The notes below the pieces were generated by a model. That model was not told the origin of the DNA and did not search any database. It saw only the letters and a list, made by a program, of their open reading frames with translations. A DNA stretch of 64,000 nucleotides from Hyphomicrobium sp. ghe19 (lineage in GTDB: Bacteria; Pseudomonadota; Alphaproteobacteria; Rhizobiales; Hyphomicrobiaceae), in contig NZ_LR743509.1 in NCBI RefSeq assembly GCF_902712875.1, positions 1,681,001 through 1,745,000 of the forward strand, in the 5' to 3' direction. A program made the position numbers and the translations under genes. Positions 35,813-44,784 of this stretch are shown here, one piece after another (position 1 is the stretch's first letter; every line of letters starts with the position of its first letter).

Positions 35813-36307
35813 TTATGGCTTGAAGATCGTCAAGCCGGCGACCCCAGCGGAAAGGTTCAGGCCAGTCTGTCCCTCGACGCTCACAGGCTGGAGGATGATG
35901 GACTGGCTCGAGCCACCGACGAGTGCGTTGGCGCTGGCGCCGATGCCGACTGCGGCGCCCGCGGTGACGCCGCCGTAACTTCCTTCGAGAGCTTCGCTCG
36001 GGATATCCGTCGTCGGTCCGAGAACCGTCCAGACGAGGGTGCTATCGCCTTTGACGCCAATGTCGATCCCGACTTTGGTGATCGTTGCGGCGTAACGATA
36101 GGTGCGCCCGCTGATCGGCGTTTCGAAATTGCACCGCAGGTTTTGCTTCGAGCCGAAAATGAGCCCGACGCCACCCTTGCCGTAGCAGGTCAAAGTGCCG
36201 ACCGCGATTTTCGGCGCGGCGATGGATGGCGAAAGCGGCGTTGCGGCCATCGCGGCGAATGCTGCGCATCCGGCAAGAACGCGTGCAATTGGGGGTGATG
36301 AAATCAT
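35813..36307 (-). CDS. DUF992 family exported protein
   Basis: 164 aa. The signal peptide (VLAGCAAFAAMAATPLSPSIA) is followed by a DUF992 domain: VGTLTCYGKGGVGLIFGSKQ, LRCNFETP, then Gly/Ala-rich strands (GSYGGVTAGAAVGIGASANA, NLSAGVAGLTIFKP). GGGAGAAAAG precedes the ATG at 36307. The family is alphaproteobacterial, probably periplasmic or surface exposed, and has no known role. Confidence 0.85.
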   Translation of the reverse strand: MISSPPIARVLAGCAAFAAMAATPLSPSIAAPKIAVGTLTCYGKGGVGLIFGSKQNLRCNFETPISGRTYRYAATITKVGIDIGVKGDSTLVWTVLGPTTDIPSEALEGSYGGVTAGAAVGIGASANALVGGSSQSIILQPVSVEGQTGLNLSAGVAGLTIFKP

Positions 36308-36535
36308 GGTCTTTTCTCCCGACATCGACTGTCGCGCGCGGGCATGTCCGGGCGCGTGCACATAAGGACAAAAACTCTGCACATGCGTGACGTTCAGGCC
36401 CCCTGCAGTCGCGGAGGTCTAAAGTCCCAAAGCGACGGTTCGGTGGCAGTTCGCGCGGTTACAGTCACGCGCGGGTGAAGGATATGGTGAACGGCTGTCC
36501 TGGGGTACGTCTTGAGCCGCGTTCAGTGCGCCCTC

Positions 36536-36961
36536 TCAGTGCTCCGAATACCGGTCTTTGAGTTCTTTGGTCCGCTGGACGGTCTTTTGTGTCATGCATC
36601 CGAGGATTGCCGCCGTCGCGCCGGTGCCGCCTGACCACTCCTGGGCCACGAGGTCTTTGCAGTCGGCATCGCGATATGCGACCCAGGCGCGTTGAGCGTT
36701 GCGCATCGCTTTCTCGAAGCTCGCCGTGTCGTAGGGCTTTTCGTCGTCGCCGCGCGTTCGGATGTAATCAACCGCATTTGCGTAGGCGGCGTTGAGAGCT
36801 TTATCGGCTGCTTGATAGTCTTTGTCGGCGCAGAAGTTCAATTCCACCGTCGTTCCAGCGTCGGCGCAATTGATTTCGGCGACGGCGGGTCTGGTGAGCC
36901 ATAGGCTTGCGAGGCCGAGAGAGAGGAGAAGGCAAGGGATGTGTGCGGCACGGCGGGGCAT
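36536..36961 (-). CDS. LprI-type lysozyme inhibitor domain protein (DUF1311)
   Basis: 141 aa with a signal peptide (CLLLSLGLASLWLTRPAVA). The mature domain has INCADAGTTVELNFCADKDY, ALNAAYANAV and RNAQRAWVAYRDADCKD, the PF07007 pattern with its Cys pairs. The family includes mycobacterial LprI, which inhibits lysozyme, but many members have unknown function. The ATG at 36961 follows GGAG; an upstream extension to 37024 is unlikely. Confidence 0.85.
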   Translation of the reverse strand: MPRRAAHIPCLLLSLGLASLWLTRPAVAEINCADAGTTVELNFCADKDYQAADKALNAAYANAVDYIRTRGDDEKPYDTASFEKAMRNAQRAWVAYRDADCKDLVAQEWSGGTGATAAILGCMTQKTVQRTKELKDRYSEH

Positions 36962-37143
36962 CGTTCTGAACTCCAAGTGGCGCTGAGTATAGTGTGTGCA
37001 AATTTGTACGCGGCGCGCGTCCACGCCGATAGGCTTTTATCCGGAACAATTCAGCATTGGGACGGAAACCCAATTTGCTTCATGATTGCGTCAGCTCTCC
37101 GCCTTCATAGACCGGTCATGAATTTGAGAGGACATGATCCGTG

Positions 37144-37602
37144 ATGCCCTTCACGGCCTATAGCTACCGCGATGATCCGGCGGTTCCGAACTTTGACGAC
37201 AGCCGGCCGTTGATCATTTTCGATGGTCTTTGCGTTCTCTGTTCGAGCGGCGTGCAGTGGATGCTCGATCGCGATCCGGGCGGCCAAAGCCAATTCGCGG
37301 TGATCCAGGACGCGCTGCCGGCCGCTCTTTACCGCCATTACAACCTCGACGCGGAGGCATTCGATACCTTCATGGTGTTGAGCCAGGGGCGGCCTTACAC
37401 GAAATGGGCGGGCGTGTTGGCTGCAGCGCAGACGCTGCCTCAACCCTGGCGTGGATTGGGGTTCGCGGGCCAGATTATTCCCAGTGCCATCGGCGACCCG
37501 ATTTACGATTGGGTTCAGCGGAACCGGCTCAGGTGGTTCGGCAGTCGTGATACATGCAGGCGTCCGAGTGTCGCCGAGAAGTTGCGATTTCTGGTTACAT
37601 AG
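37144..37602 (+). CDS. DCC family thiol-disulfide oxidoreductase (DUF393)
   Basis: 152 aa. The signature IIFDGLCVLCSSGVQWMLDR places Cys30 and Cys33 in a CxxC motif preceded by Asp-Gly. The later blocks LSQGRPYTKWAGVL and DWVQRNRLRWFG are family-like. These thioredoxin-like proteins are cytoplasmic and poorly studied. A GTG lies directly before the ATG. Confidence 0.88.
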   Translation: MPFTAYSYRDDPAVPNFDDSRPLIIFDGLCVLCSSGVQWMLDRDPGGQSQFAVIQDALPAALYRHYNLDAEAFDTFMVLSQGRPYTKWAGVLAAAQTLPQPWRGLGFAGQIIPSAIGDPIYDWVQRNRLRWFGSRDTCRRPSVAEKLRFLVT

Positions 37603-37679
37603 ATTGCTCGACATGGATCGCTGCCGGTTGCGGCAGGTGATCGTTACCGCCATGATCGGCAAAGCAGAGGAGACGCTCG

Positions 37680-38603
37680 ATGAGTTGGCTCAAGGATAAC
37701 GATCCCATTCCGGGCGATTGCAGGTCTTGCGACGCGATCGAGCAAGTCATCGTGCCACGCGCTCGCGATCTTGGCGGATTCGAAGTGCGGCGCGCGCTGC
37801 CGTCGGCGCAGCGACAAATGATCGGGCCGTTCATTTTTTTCGATCAGATGGGCCCGGCGCAATTTCTATCCGGGCAAGGGATCGACGTCAGACCCCACCC
37901 CCACATCGGGCTTGCGACCGTCACCTATCTTTTCGAAGGCGAGATGATGCATCGGGACAGCCTCGGGTCGTCGCTTGCGATCCGTCCTGGCGAAGTCAAC
38001 CTGATGACTGCGGGGCGCGGCATCGTGCATTCCGAGCGAACGGCTCCCGACACGCGAATGTCCGGTCAGGATATGTTTGGAATTCAAGCATGGATGGCTC
38101 TTCCGAAATCTCACGAGGAGAGCGCTCCGGCCTTTGCGCATCATGACGTGAGCGCGCTGCCGAGGCTCGAAGGCGAGGGGAAGCGCGTTCGGCTCATCGT
38201 CGGCAGTCTTTATGGTGAGACGTCGCCCGCCGCATTTCCGCATGACTGCTTTTATGCAGAGGCCGTTCTGGCGCCGGGGGCTATTCTGCCGCTCGATCCG
38301 GATTACGACGAACGTGCCGTCTATCTCGCGTCGGGGCGCGTCGATATCGGCGGCCAGACATTCGAGGGAGGTCAGCTCCTCGTATTCAAGCCCGGCGATC
38401 GCATTTCAATTCTCGCGGAAACGAATGCGCGGCTGATGCTGCTCGGTGGTGAGCCGATGGATGGACCGCGGCATATCTGGTGGAATTTCGTTTCAAGCTC
38501 GCAAGAGCGCATCGACAGCGCCAAAGAGGATTGGCGGCAGGGCCGCTTTGCAATCGTTCCAGGCGATGAAACGGAATTTATTCCGCTCCCCGAAAATCGC
38601 TAA
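37680..38603 (+). CDS. Pirin family protein
   Basis: 307 aa, two cupin domains. The metal-binding residues match pirin: His73 and His75 in RPHPHIGL, and His117 and Glu119 in [19 protein letters not shown] and NLMTAGRG are typical too. Bacterial pirins include quercetinases and regulators of central metabolism; which applies here cannot be told. The gene follows the DCC oxidoreductase after 77 bases on the same strand. Confidence 0.92.
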   Translation: MSWLKDNDPIPGDCRSCDAIEQVIVPRARDLGGFEVRRALPSAQRQMIGPFIFFDQMGPAQFLSGQGIDVRPHPHIGLATVTYLFEGEMMHRDSLGSSLAIRPGEVNLMTAGRGIVHSERTAPDTRMSGQDMFGIQAWMALPKSHEESAPAFAHHDVSALPRLEGEGKRVRLIVGSLYGETSPAAFPHDCFYAEAVLAPGAILPLDPDYDERAVYLASGRVDIGGQTFEGGQLLVFKPGDRISILAETNARLMLLGGEPMDGPRHIWWNFVSSSQERIDSAKEDWRQGRFAIVPGDETEFIPLPENR

Positions 38604-38710
38604 TCCCTGATTTCGCCGTAATTCATTCCAATTCGCCACCGGAGATTGCGTGCGCCGTACAGCTGCCGTTCAGTCTTCGACTCCTAAAGTTCAAAAGCCG
38701 GAACCAGAAA

Positions 38711-38722
38711 TCGCAATTGCGA
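38711..38722. promoter_or_regulatory. 12-bp perfect palindrome upstream of the His/Tyr-rich protein
   Basis: TCGCAATTGCGA lies 32 bases before the start codon of the 93-aa exported protein and could be a dimeric repressor's operator. It is not matched to any known regulator. Confidence 0.3.
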
Positions 38723-38754
38723 ATTACTGGGAGGCAATAGCTTGGGAGACCGAA

Positions 38755-39036
38755 ATGCGAAATCTACTTTTGGCAGTGGCGCTGGGACTCGGGATCGGCT
38801 TTGCCGCGACCGGAGCTCAAGCCGCTGCAATCGGCGGCGGCAGTCTTGCGGCCGTTGAATCGGCTGCGAAGAGCGGCAACAGTGTCGTAGAGAAGACGCA
38901 CTATCGTCGTTGGCGCCATCGCCACAACCACTATTATGGGCGGCGCTATTATCGTCCGTATTACGGATATGGGTACTATCGCCCCTATTATCGCCATCAC
39001 CGTTACTGGCGCCACCACCACCGCAATCGCTGGTAA
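38755..39036 (+). CDS. Small exported His/Tyr/Arg-rich protein
   Basis: 93 aa. A signal peptide (LLLAVALGLGIGFAATGAQA) precedes a short linker. The remaining 45 residues are almost only His, Tyr, Arg, Trp, Pro and Gly (for example YYGRRYYRPYYGYGYY and RHHRYWRHHHRNRW). Such tails are common in rhizobial exported proteins and may bind metals or nucleic acid, or be surface-active. GGGAG precedes the ATG at 38755. Function is unknown. Confidence 0.75.
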   Translation: MRNLLLAVALGLGIGFAATGAQAAAIGGGSLAAVESAAKSGNSVVEKTHYRRWRHRHNHYYGRRYYRPYYGYGYYRPYYRHHRYWRHHHRNRW

Positions 39037-39073
39037 TTCGTTCGGCCGTTCGGGCTGACCGGAAATCGTTATA

Positions 39074-39097
39074 GGGGACGGGCTTAGCCCCGTCCTC
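39074..39097 (-). terminator. Hairpin at the end of the que gene cluster
   Basis: GGGGACGGG / CCCGTCCTC forms a 9-bp stem with one mismatch over the queF stop codon. No T-run follows, so intrinsic termination is uncertain. Confidence 0.3.
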
Positions 39098-39545
39098 TGT
39101 AAGGCTGCACGCCTTGATCCGGCAGCCATACGTCTTTCGGGGGCGTTCCCGTCTGCCAGAAGACGTCAATCGGTATGCCGCCGCGCGGGTACCAGTAGCC
39201 GCCGATCCTCAGGAACTTCGGTTCGATGAGGTTCGCAATGCGTTTGCCGATCGCAACGGTGCAGTCTTCATGGAAGGCGCCGTGATTGCGGAACGACGCG
39301 AGATAGAGTTTCAGCGATTTGCTTTCGAGCAGCCACGCGCCCGGCACATAGTCGATGACGAGATGTGCAAAGTCGGGCTGGCCCGTTACCGGACAGAGTG
39401 ACGTGAATTCGGGAGCGGTGAAGCGCGCTAAGTAATTCGTATCAACGTGGGGATTGGCGACGCGATCGAGCTGAGCCGTCTCTGGACTATCCGGTATCCC
39501 GACTTGCTTGCCGAGCTGAGTTGCGCCCGGCTTTTCCGCTGCCAT
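39084..39545 (-). CDS. queF: NADPH-dependent 7-cyano-7-deazaguanine reductase QueF
   Basis: 153 aa, the short (YkvM-type) form. It reduces the nitrile of preQ0 to the amine of preQ1 in queuosine synthesis. [13 protein letters not shown] holds the thioimide-forming Cys51 and Asp58. The QueF motif [20 protein letters not shown] lies at 74-93. It is the last gene of the minus-strand queC-queE-queD-queF set and starts 6 bases after queD. Confidence 0.96.
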   Translation of the reverse strand: MAAEKPGATQLGKQVGIPDSPETAQLDRVANPHVDTNYLARFTAPEFTSLCPVTGQPDFAHLVIDYVPGAWLLESKSLKLYLASFRNHGAFHEDCTVAIGKRIANLIEPKFLRIGGYWYPRGGIPIDVFWQTGTPPKDVWLPDQGVQPYRGRG

Positions 39546-39551
39546 TGTCGG

Positions 39552-39938
39552 TTACTCCGCAGCCAAACGTGCTTCGGGCGAAGGTCCGCGATATATACAA
39601 CCTTCGCTGCAGCTATCCCGATGGACTTCGACTTGGCAAAGGCCGGGGATGCGGTTCGAAAGCCGGTTCCAGATCCACACGGCGATGCGTTCGAGGGTCG
39701 GCGCGGCCAGACCGTCGATATCGTTCAACATGCGATGATCGAGTGCGTCTTCCGTTTCGCGGAGTGCTGCGGACAATTCGTCGAAATGGAAGATGTAGCC
39801 GGTCGCGGGGCCGGGTTCGCCTTCGACGACGATGCGCGCGCGAAACGAGTGTCCGTGCACGCGTGCATTCGGCGTGCCGGGTGCAGCCGACGGCAGGAAG
39901 TGGGCCGCCTCGAACCTGAATTCCTTGTAGATTTGCAT
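39552..39938 (-). CDS. queD: QueD-family 6-carboxytetrahydropterin synthase, Cys-to-Asn variant
   Basis: 128 aa. It is colinear with E. coli QueD: FRFEAAHFLP with a zinc His, VHGHSF with the other two zinc His, the DELSAALRETEDALDHRMLN block, and a C-terminal RDSCSEGCIYRG. It should convert dihydroneopterin triphosphate to 6-carboxytetrahydropterin. However, the catalytic Cys (Cys27 in E. coli, GHKCGRLHGH) is Asn24 here (GTPNARVHGH). Zn ligands and the downstream catalytic Asp/His region remain. The gene sits between queE and queF, so a pathway role is very likely despite the change. Confidence 0.9.
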   Translation of the reverse strand: MQIYKEFRFEAAHFLPSAAPGTPNARVHGHSFRARIVVEGEPGPATGYIFHFDELSAALRETEDALDHRMLNDIDGLAAPTLERIAVWIWNRLSNRIPGLCQVEVHRDSCSEGCIYRGPSPEARLAAE

Positions 39939-40024
39939 GGCCGCTCCTTACGGGATTTCGCCCCGAGGCGCCACCCCCGCCGGGGGGCTCAAACCGCGCC
40001 AAACCGGCGCGGAAGGCCCATTCG

Positions 40025-40654
40025 TTAAGGGATTCCGAGAATTTTATGGGTTTGGACGGACAGACGCCATGCCGGATTGGCTTTGCAGTAAGCGATGGCC
40101 GCAAGCGTGTTGGCGTGTTGGTCGGGCCCGTCCATCGGCTGGAGAAAGCGTTCCTCGAAGTCGAGTTCGAGATACCGGGCCGGGTCGCCGCCTTCTTGCG
40201 GGAAGACGAGCTTCAACTCGTGGCCGTGGCGCTGCTTCAGGTCGGAGCCAACTTTTGGCGAGACGCAGATCCAATCGATCGTTTCAAGGACCGGAAGGGT
40301 GCCGTTGGTTTCGATGGCGATCCTGAATCCCTGCGCGTGGAGCGCGTCGACCAGCTGCTGGTCGACCTGCAGCATCGGTTCTCCGCCGGTCAGAACCACG
40401 AGTATCGAATGGTTTGACTGAGGCGCCGCTCGCCGGCAGGCGTCCGCGAGGGCGGCTGCCGTCTCGAAGCGTCCGCCGCCTTCTCCGTCCATGCCGACGA
40501 AATCCGTATCGCAGAACTGGCAGACGGCCTTGGCGCGGTCCTGCTCGCGCCCGGTCCACAGGTTGCAACCCGCAAATCGGCAGAACACGGCGGGCGTGCC
40601 GGCGTTCGCGCCTTCGCCTTGCAGCGTGTAGAAAATCTCCTTGATCGCATACAT
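40025..40654 (-). CDS. queE: 7-carboxy-7-deazaguanine synthase QueE
   Basis: 209 aa radical SAM enzyme that contracts carboxytetrahydropterin to 7-carboxy-7-deazaguanine. The iron-sulfur Cys are Cys30, Cys45 and Cys48, in the CX14CX2C spacing typical of many QueE instead of the classical CX3CX2C. LTGGEPMLQ is the SAM-binding GGE motif. The start ATG gives MYAIKEIFYTLQGEGANAG, the usual N-terminus. The frame extends upstream to 40828 but the added part is not family-like. It follows queC after a 226-base gap on the same strand. Confidence 0.95.
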   Translation of the reverse strand: MYAIKEIFYTLQGEGANAGTPAVFCRFAGCNLWTGREQDRAKAVCQFCDTDFVGMDGEGGGRFETAAALADACRRAAPQSNHSILVVLTGGEPMLQVDQQLVDALHAQGFRIAIETNGTLPVLETIDWICVSPKVGSDLKQRHGHELKLVFPQEGGDPARYLELDFEERFLQPMDGPDQHANTLAAIAYCKANPAWRLSVQTHKILGIP

Positions 40655-40880
40655 GCTGGGATACCTACGAAGCGCCGCGTGCAAGTCAAGTCCGGCCGGG
40701 GCAGATGGTGACCGAACCGCGATCCTGTCGCTGTTTCGGCTCGGTCGCGCCGGAACGCTGCTGTCCCGCGGGTGACGACGGGGTGCGGCGGCCGAAGGGC
40801 GATTGACGGACACCAAAGGCAAGCTCATCGCGCACGCGACGACGACGTGCCTGATCTACCCGTTCTGAGATCTTCCCGCT

Positions 40881-41594
40881 CTAAGACAATTCGCGATTTG
40901 CGCGCGTCCGCCATTCGGTCCAGCCTTTGGCGCGAAGATCGCAAGCCGGGCACGCCCCGCAGCCATAGCCCCACTCATGACGGTTCGTGCGGTCGCCCAA
41001 GTAGCAGGTGTGGGTGTCTTCAAGGATGATCTGGATCAGGTCGTCGCCACCGAGCTTCGAAGCCAGTTCCCAAGTTCCGGCCTTGTCGATGAACATCAGC
41101 GGGGTTTCGATGGCGACGGGTGTCGCCAGTCCTAACGACAAGGACTGTGCCATCGCCTGTATCGTATCATTGCGGCAATCGGGATAGCCGGAGAAGTCCG
41201 TCTCGCACATGCCGCCGACGAGTGTGGCGATACCGCGCCGGTATCCGAGTGCGGCGGCGTAGGTCAGGAATAGTAGGTTGCGCCCCGGCACGAACGTCGT
41301 CGGCAATCCGGTGGCCGCAAACGTAATTTCCGTCTCGCGGGTGAGCGCGGTATCGCTGATGCTTTGGAGGGCGGGCAACTCGAGGACCGTATCGCCGCCG
41401 AGCCGCCGTCCGGCGGCACCGAGGTGCGCGAGCTTCGAGCGTATGATGTCGCGCTGCTCGAGTTCGACGCTGTGGCGCTGGCCGTAGCTGAATCCGACGG
41501 TTTCGACGCGATCATACCGATCAAGCGCCCAGGCCAGGCATACAGTCGAGTCCTGGCCACCCGAAAAAAGAACAAGAGCAGAAGTTTCCGGCAC
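40881..41594 (-). CDS. queC: 7-cyano-7-deazaguanine synthase QueC
   Basis: 237 aa. It uses ATP and ammonia to turn carboxy-deazaguanine into preQ0. The PP-loop [16 protein letters not shown] is at residues 9-24. The C-terminal zinc cysteines are Cys197, Cys212, Cys215 and Cys218 ([13 protein letters not shown]). The start codon is GTG. It is first in the minus-strand que set, so a promoter should lie within the 290 bases shared with the divergent enolase gene. Confidence 0.96.
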   Translation of the reverse strand: MPETSALVLFSGGQDSTVCLAWALDRYDRVETVGFSYGQRHSVELEQRDIIRSKLAHLGAAGRRLGGDTVLELPALQSISDTALTRETEITFAATGLPTTFVPGRNLLFLTYAAALGYRRGIATLVGGMCETDFSGYPDCRNDTIQAMAQSLSLGLATPVAIETPLMFIDKAGTWELASKLGGDDLIQIILEDTHTCYLGDRTNRHEWGYGCGACPACDLRAKGWTEWRTRANRELS

Positions 41595-41773
41595 GGGGTG
41601 ACTAAACTTTCTCAGAAGGGCTGTGGATGGCGCCGAGTTGGGATGAAAACCCTCCGGGACCGCTTATTTAGCGCAACCCGGGCATCTCGGGTGTGTTTCT
41701 CTTTTATCGTCGAACACGTTATCTCAGTCGATCTCGCTGACAGTTCTCGACAGTCACCTGGCCCATAGGGTAG

Positions 41774-43171
<1,398 letters not shown>

Positions 43172-43190
43172 CGGAGCCCTAATGAGGTGG

Positions 43191-43209
43191 CAGCTCGTTG
43201 TGCGAGCTG
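43191..43209 (+). terminator. Candidate terminator after enolase
   Basis: CAGCTCG-TTGTG-CGAGCTG is a perfect 7-bp stem 19 bases after the stop. T-rich sequence (GGCTTTTTATTGCTTTT) begins about 25 bases further on, with a second small AGCC/GGCT stem in front of it. Confidence 0.45.
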
Positions 43210-43301
43210 TCGCTCTCAAGCCCGTTAATATGGCTTTTTATTGCTTTTCCTCGCGGTAATGTGACGCCGGAACGCTACTACGTTCCGCGCGTTTCGTTCC
43301 C

Positions 43302-43616
43302 ATGAGTGTGAACGTGATGCGTCAAACGAGACCAGTTTCTTTCCGCGGGGCGAGTCACGCGCGGAGGATCAATGATTTCCGCCGCCGTGCTTGGGTACAG
43401 CGCCGAGCGTCCGGGCAAAACGTCGAGCCGCCGCGGCCAACGGGCGAGTATATTCCCGGCGAATTTCCTGAGCCGCCGAAATCCAAAGCGTGGGCCTTGC
43501 TTCGCCGCGGCGTCGGTCTGGCGTCGGATCTGGTTGTACTCATTCTTGCTGCGCCGTTTTTTGCCGGTTGGTTCCTCTATCGCCTCGTCCGGCGCGTGCT
43601 GCGCGGCGAAGACTGA
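43302..43616 (+). CDS. Small single-pass membrane hypothetical protein
   Basis: 104 aa. It has a basic N-terminal half (SHARRINDFRRRAWVQRR), a Pro-rich middle (GEYIPGEFPEPPKSK), then one membrane helix (ASDLVVLILAAPFFAGWFLY) and a basic end. Composition and third-position GC fit coding sequence. No family is recognised. Confidence 0.6.
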   Translation: MSVNVMRQTRPVSFRGASHARRINDFRRRAWVQRRASGQNVEPPRPTGEYIPGEFPEPPKSKAWALLRRGVGLASDLVVLILAAPFFAGWFLYRLVRRVLRGED

Positions 43617-43715
43617 TTTCCTGAATGTGATTGGGGCTCGTGTCGCAGCAGCGGAACACGATGCGGACGGATTCGTTTCACCTTGGCAACGAAGAAACCA
43701 AAGGATGGAAACCCC

Positions 43716-44015
43716 ATGAAGAAATTCATTGCGGCATGCGCGTTCGCAGCGCTGTTCGGTGCTGCGCCGGCAATCGCAGCTGATACGTCCACGGATAACC
43801 AGCCGAGCTCGCCGCAGAGTTCGGGGCCCGGCGTCAAGGGTGACCCGGGCGGGAAAAATGGTCCCGCGATGGACGCGAACGGCAACACTTCTAACAGCGG
43901 CGCCGGCACTGGCGAACAGGGCATGTCACCTTCCCAGGACGCGACTGGTGTGAAGGGTGCGCAGGACAGCACTAACGGCCCGTCCAATAAGAAGCCCGGC
44001 GATACGTCTAAGTAA
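43716..44015 (+). CDS. Small exported Gly/Ser/Asn-rich protein
   Basis: 99 aa. The signal peptide (MKKFIAACAFAALFGAAPAI, cleavage after ALA/AAD) is followed by a disordered, Gly/Ser/Asn/Pro-rich chain with a repeated GVKGxxxxxNGP pattern (GVKGDPGGKNGP, GVKGAQDSTNGP). The ATG is preceded by AAAGGATGG. A perfect hairpin terminator follows within 15 bases. It looks like a surface or periplasmic low-complexity protein; function is unknown. Confidence 0.7.
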   Translation: MKKFIAACAFAALFGAAPAIAADTSTDNQPSSPQSSGPGVKGDPGGKNGPAMDANGNTSNSGAGTGEQGMSPSQDATGVKGAQDSTNGPSNKKPGDTSK

Positions 44016-44026
44016 AAGCGACTTGA

Positions 44027-44052
44027 AGGCCCCGGATTCCGGGGCCTTTTTT
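44027..44052 (+). terminator. Rho-independent terminator
   Basis: AGGCCCCGGA / TCCGGGGCCT, a GC-rich 10-bp stem with a minimal loop, is followed by six T residues. It ends the transcript of the 99-aa exported protein. Confidence 0.88.
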
Positions 44053-44109
44053 CATAGGTTAAAACGGTCGGCGGGGCCCCGTGCTCTTTTGAAGAAAGGA
44101 TTTCCGGGA

Positions 44110-44622
44110 ATGCGCGTTGATATGGCATTGGCCGCGACGCTGCTCATCGCGAGCGTGACGGTTTCATGGGCTCAGGCGGCAACGGCTCAGTCAGCGGATC
44201 AATCGCTCCCCGAGAGCATGCGAATTCAGCAAAGCGTGACGCAACAGAATGCGCGCGACGCGGAGCGCGCACTTCAACAAAATTCCCGCACGTCGACTGA
44301 GGCTCCCGGAAGTTTCGGCGCACCGGTGGAAACAAAGCGTATCGATCCGGCTGCTCCCAACTCGCAACGTCTTCAGATCGATGATGGCGTGAGCGGAGCG
44401 ATCCGGAAAAATCCGGACGCGAGCGGGCAGGCCTCCGGCTCGTCCGGAAGCTCCTACAATATGATCCTGCGTGGTGCTCCATCGAATAACGGCGTGAGCA
44501 CGGGGACATCCGGCGCCGGGCTTCCGGCGCCAGGATCATCGGCTGCCGGGTCTGCGCGCACCGGGGCTGCATCGGGCTCGGGCAGCAGTTCGTCGGGCGG
44601 GTCGCACGGTGGCAGCCGCTAG
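44110..44622 (+). CDS. Exported low-complexity hypothetical protein
   Basis: 170 aa. The signal peptide (MALAATLLIASVTVSWAQAA) is followed by a Gln/Arg-rich helix (MRIQQSVTQQNARDAERALQ), a polar segment and a long Gly/Ser/Ala tail ending HGGSR. AAAGGA precedes the ATG at 44110. Third-position GC supports coding. No family is recognised; the Gly/Ser tail would be disordered. Confidence 0.65.
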   Translation: MRVDMALAATLLIASVTVSWAQAATAQSADQSLPESMRIQQSVTQQNARDAERALQQNSRTSTEAPGSFGAPVETKRIDPAAPNSQRLQIDDGVSGAIRKNPDASGQASGSSGSSYNMILRGAPSNNGVSTGTSGAGLPAPGSSAAGSARTGAASGSGSSSSGGSHGGSR

Positions 44623-44722
44623 CTGGCTTTCATACGGAGACCCCGTGGTCTTGGGGTCAATTCGTTAATCGATATTAATCATGTCAGCCGCTGGCATGTC
44701 GTTTGCTCGTTATCGGCGGTCC

Positions 44723-44744
44723 CCCCGGCTCGATAGGGCCGGGG
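44723..44744 (+). promoter_or_regulatory. Hairpin in the leader of the exopolysaccharide genes
   Basis: CCCCGGC-TCGATAGG-GCCGGGG, followed by TGGGTCGCTTTTTC, lies 41 bases before the first gene of the polysaccharide locus. It could be a terminator of the preceding transcript or an attenuator. A second stem, GACCCC / GGGGTC, lies at 44639-44658. Confidence 0.35.
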
Positions 44745-44784
44745 TGGGTCGCTTTTTCATGACGAGATGCGGGCGGAGATAGAC

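Noticed and set aside
40655..40880. preQ1 riboswitch upstream of queE, or in the queC leader
   Set aside because: I found no compact C-rich pseudoknot with an A-rich tail of class I, nor a class II-like layout; the gap may only hold a degraded frame.
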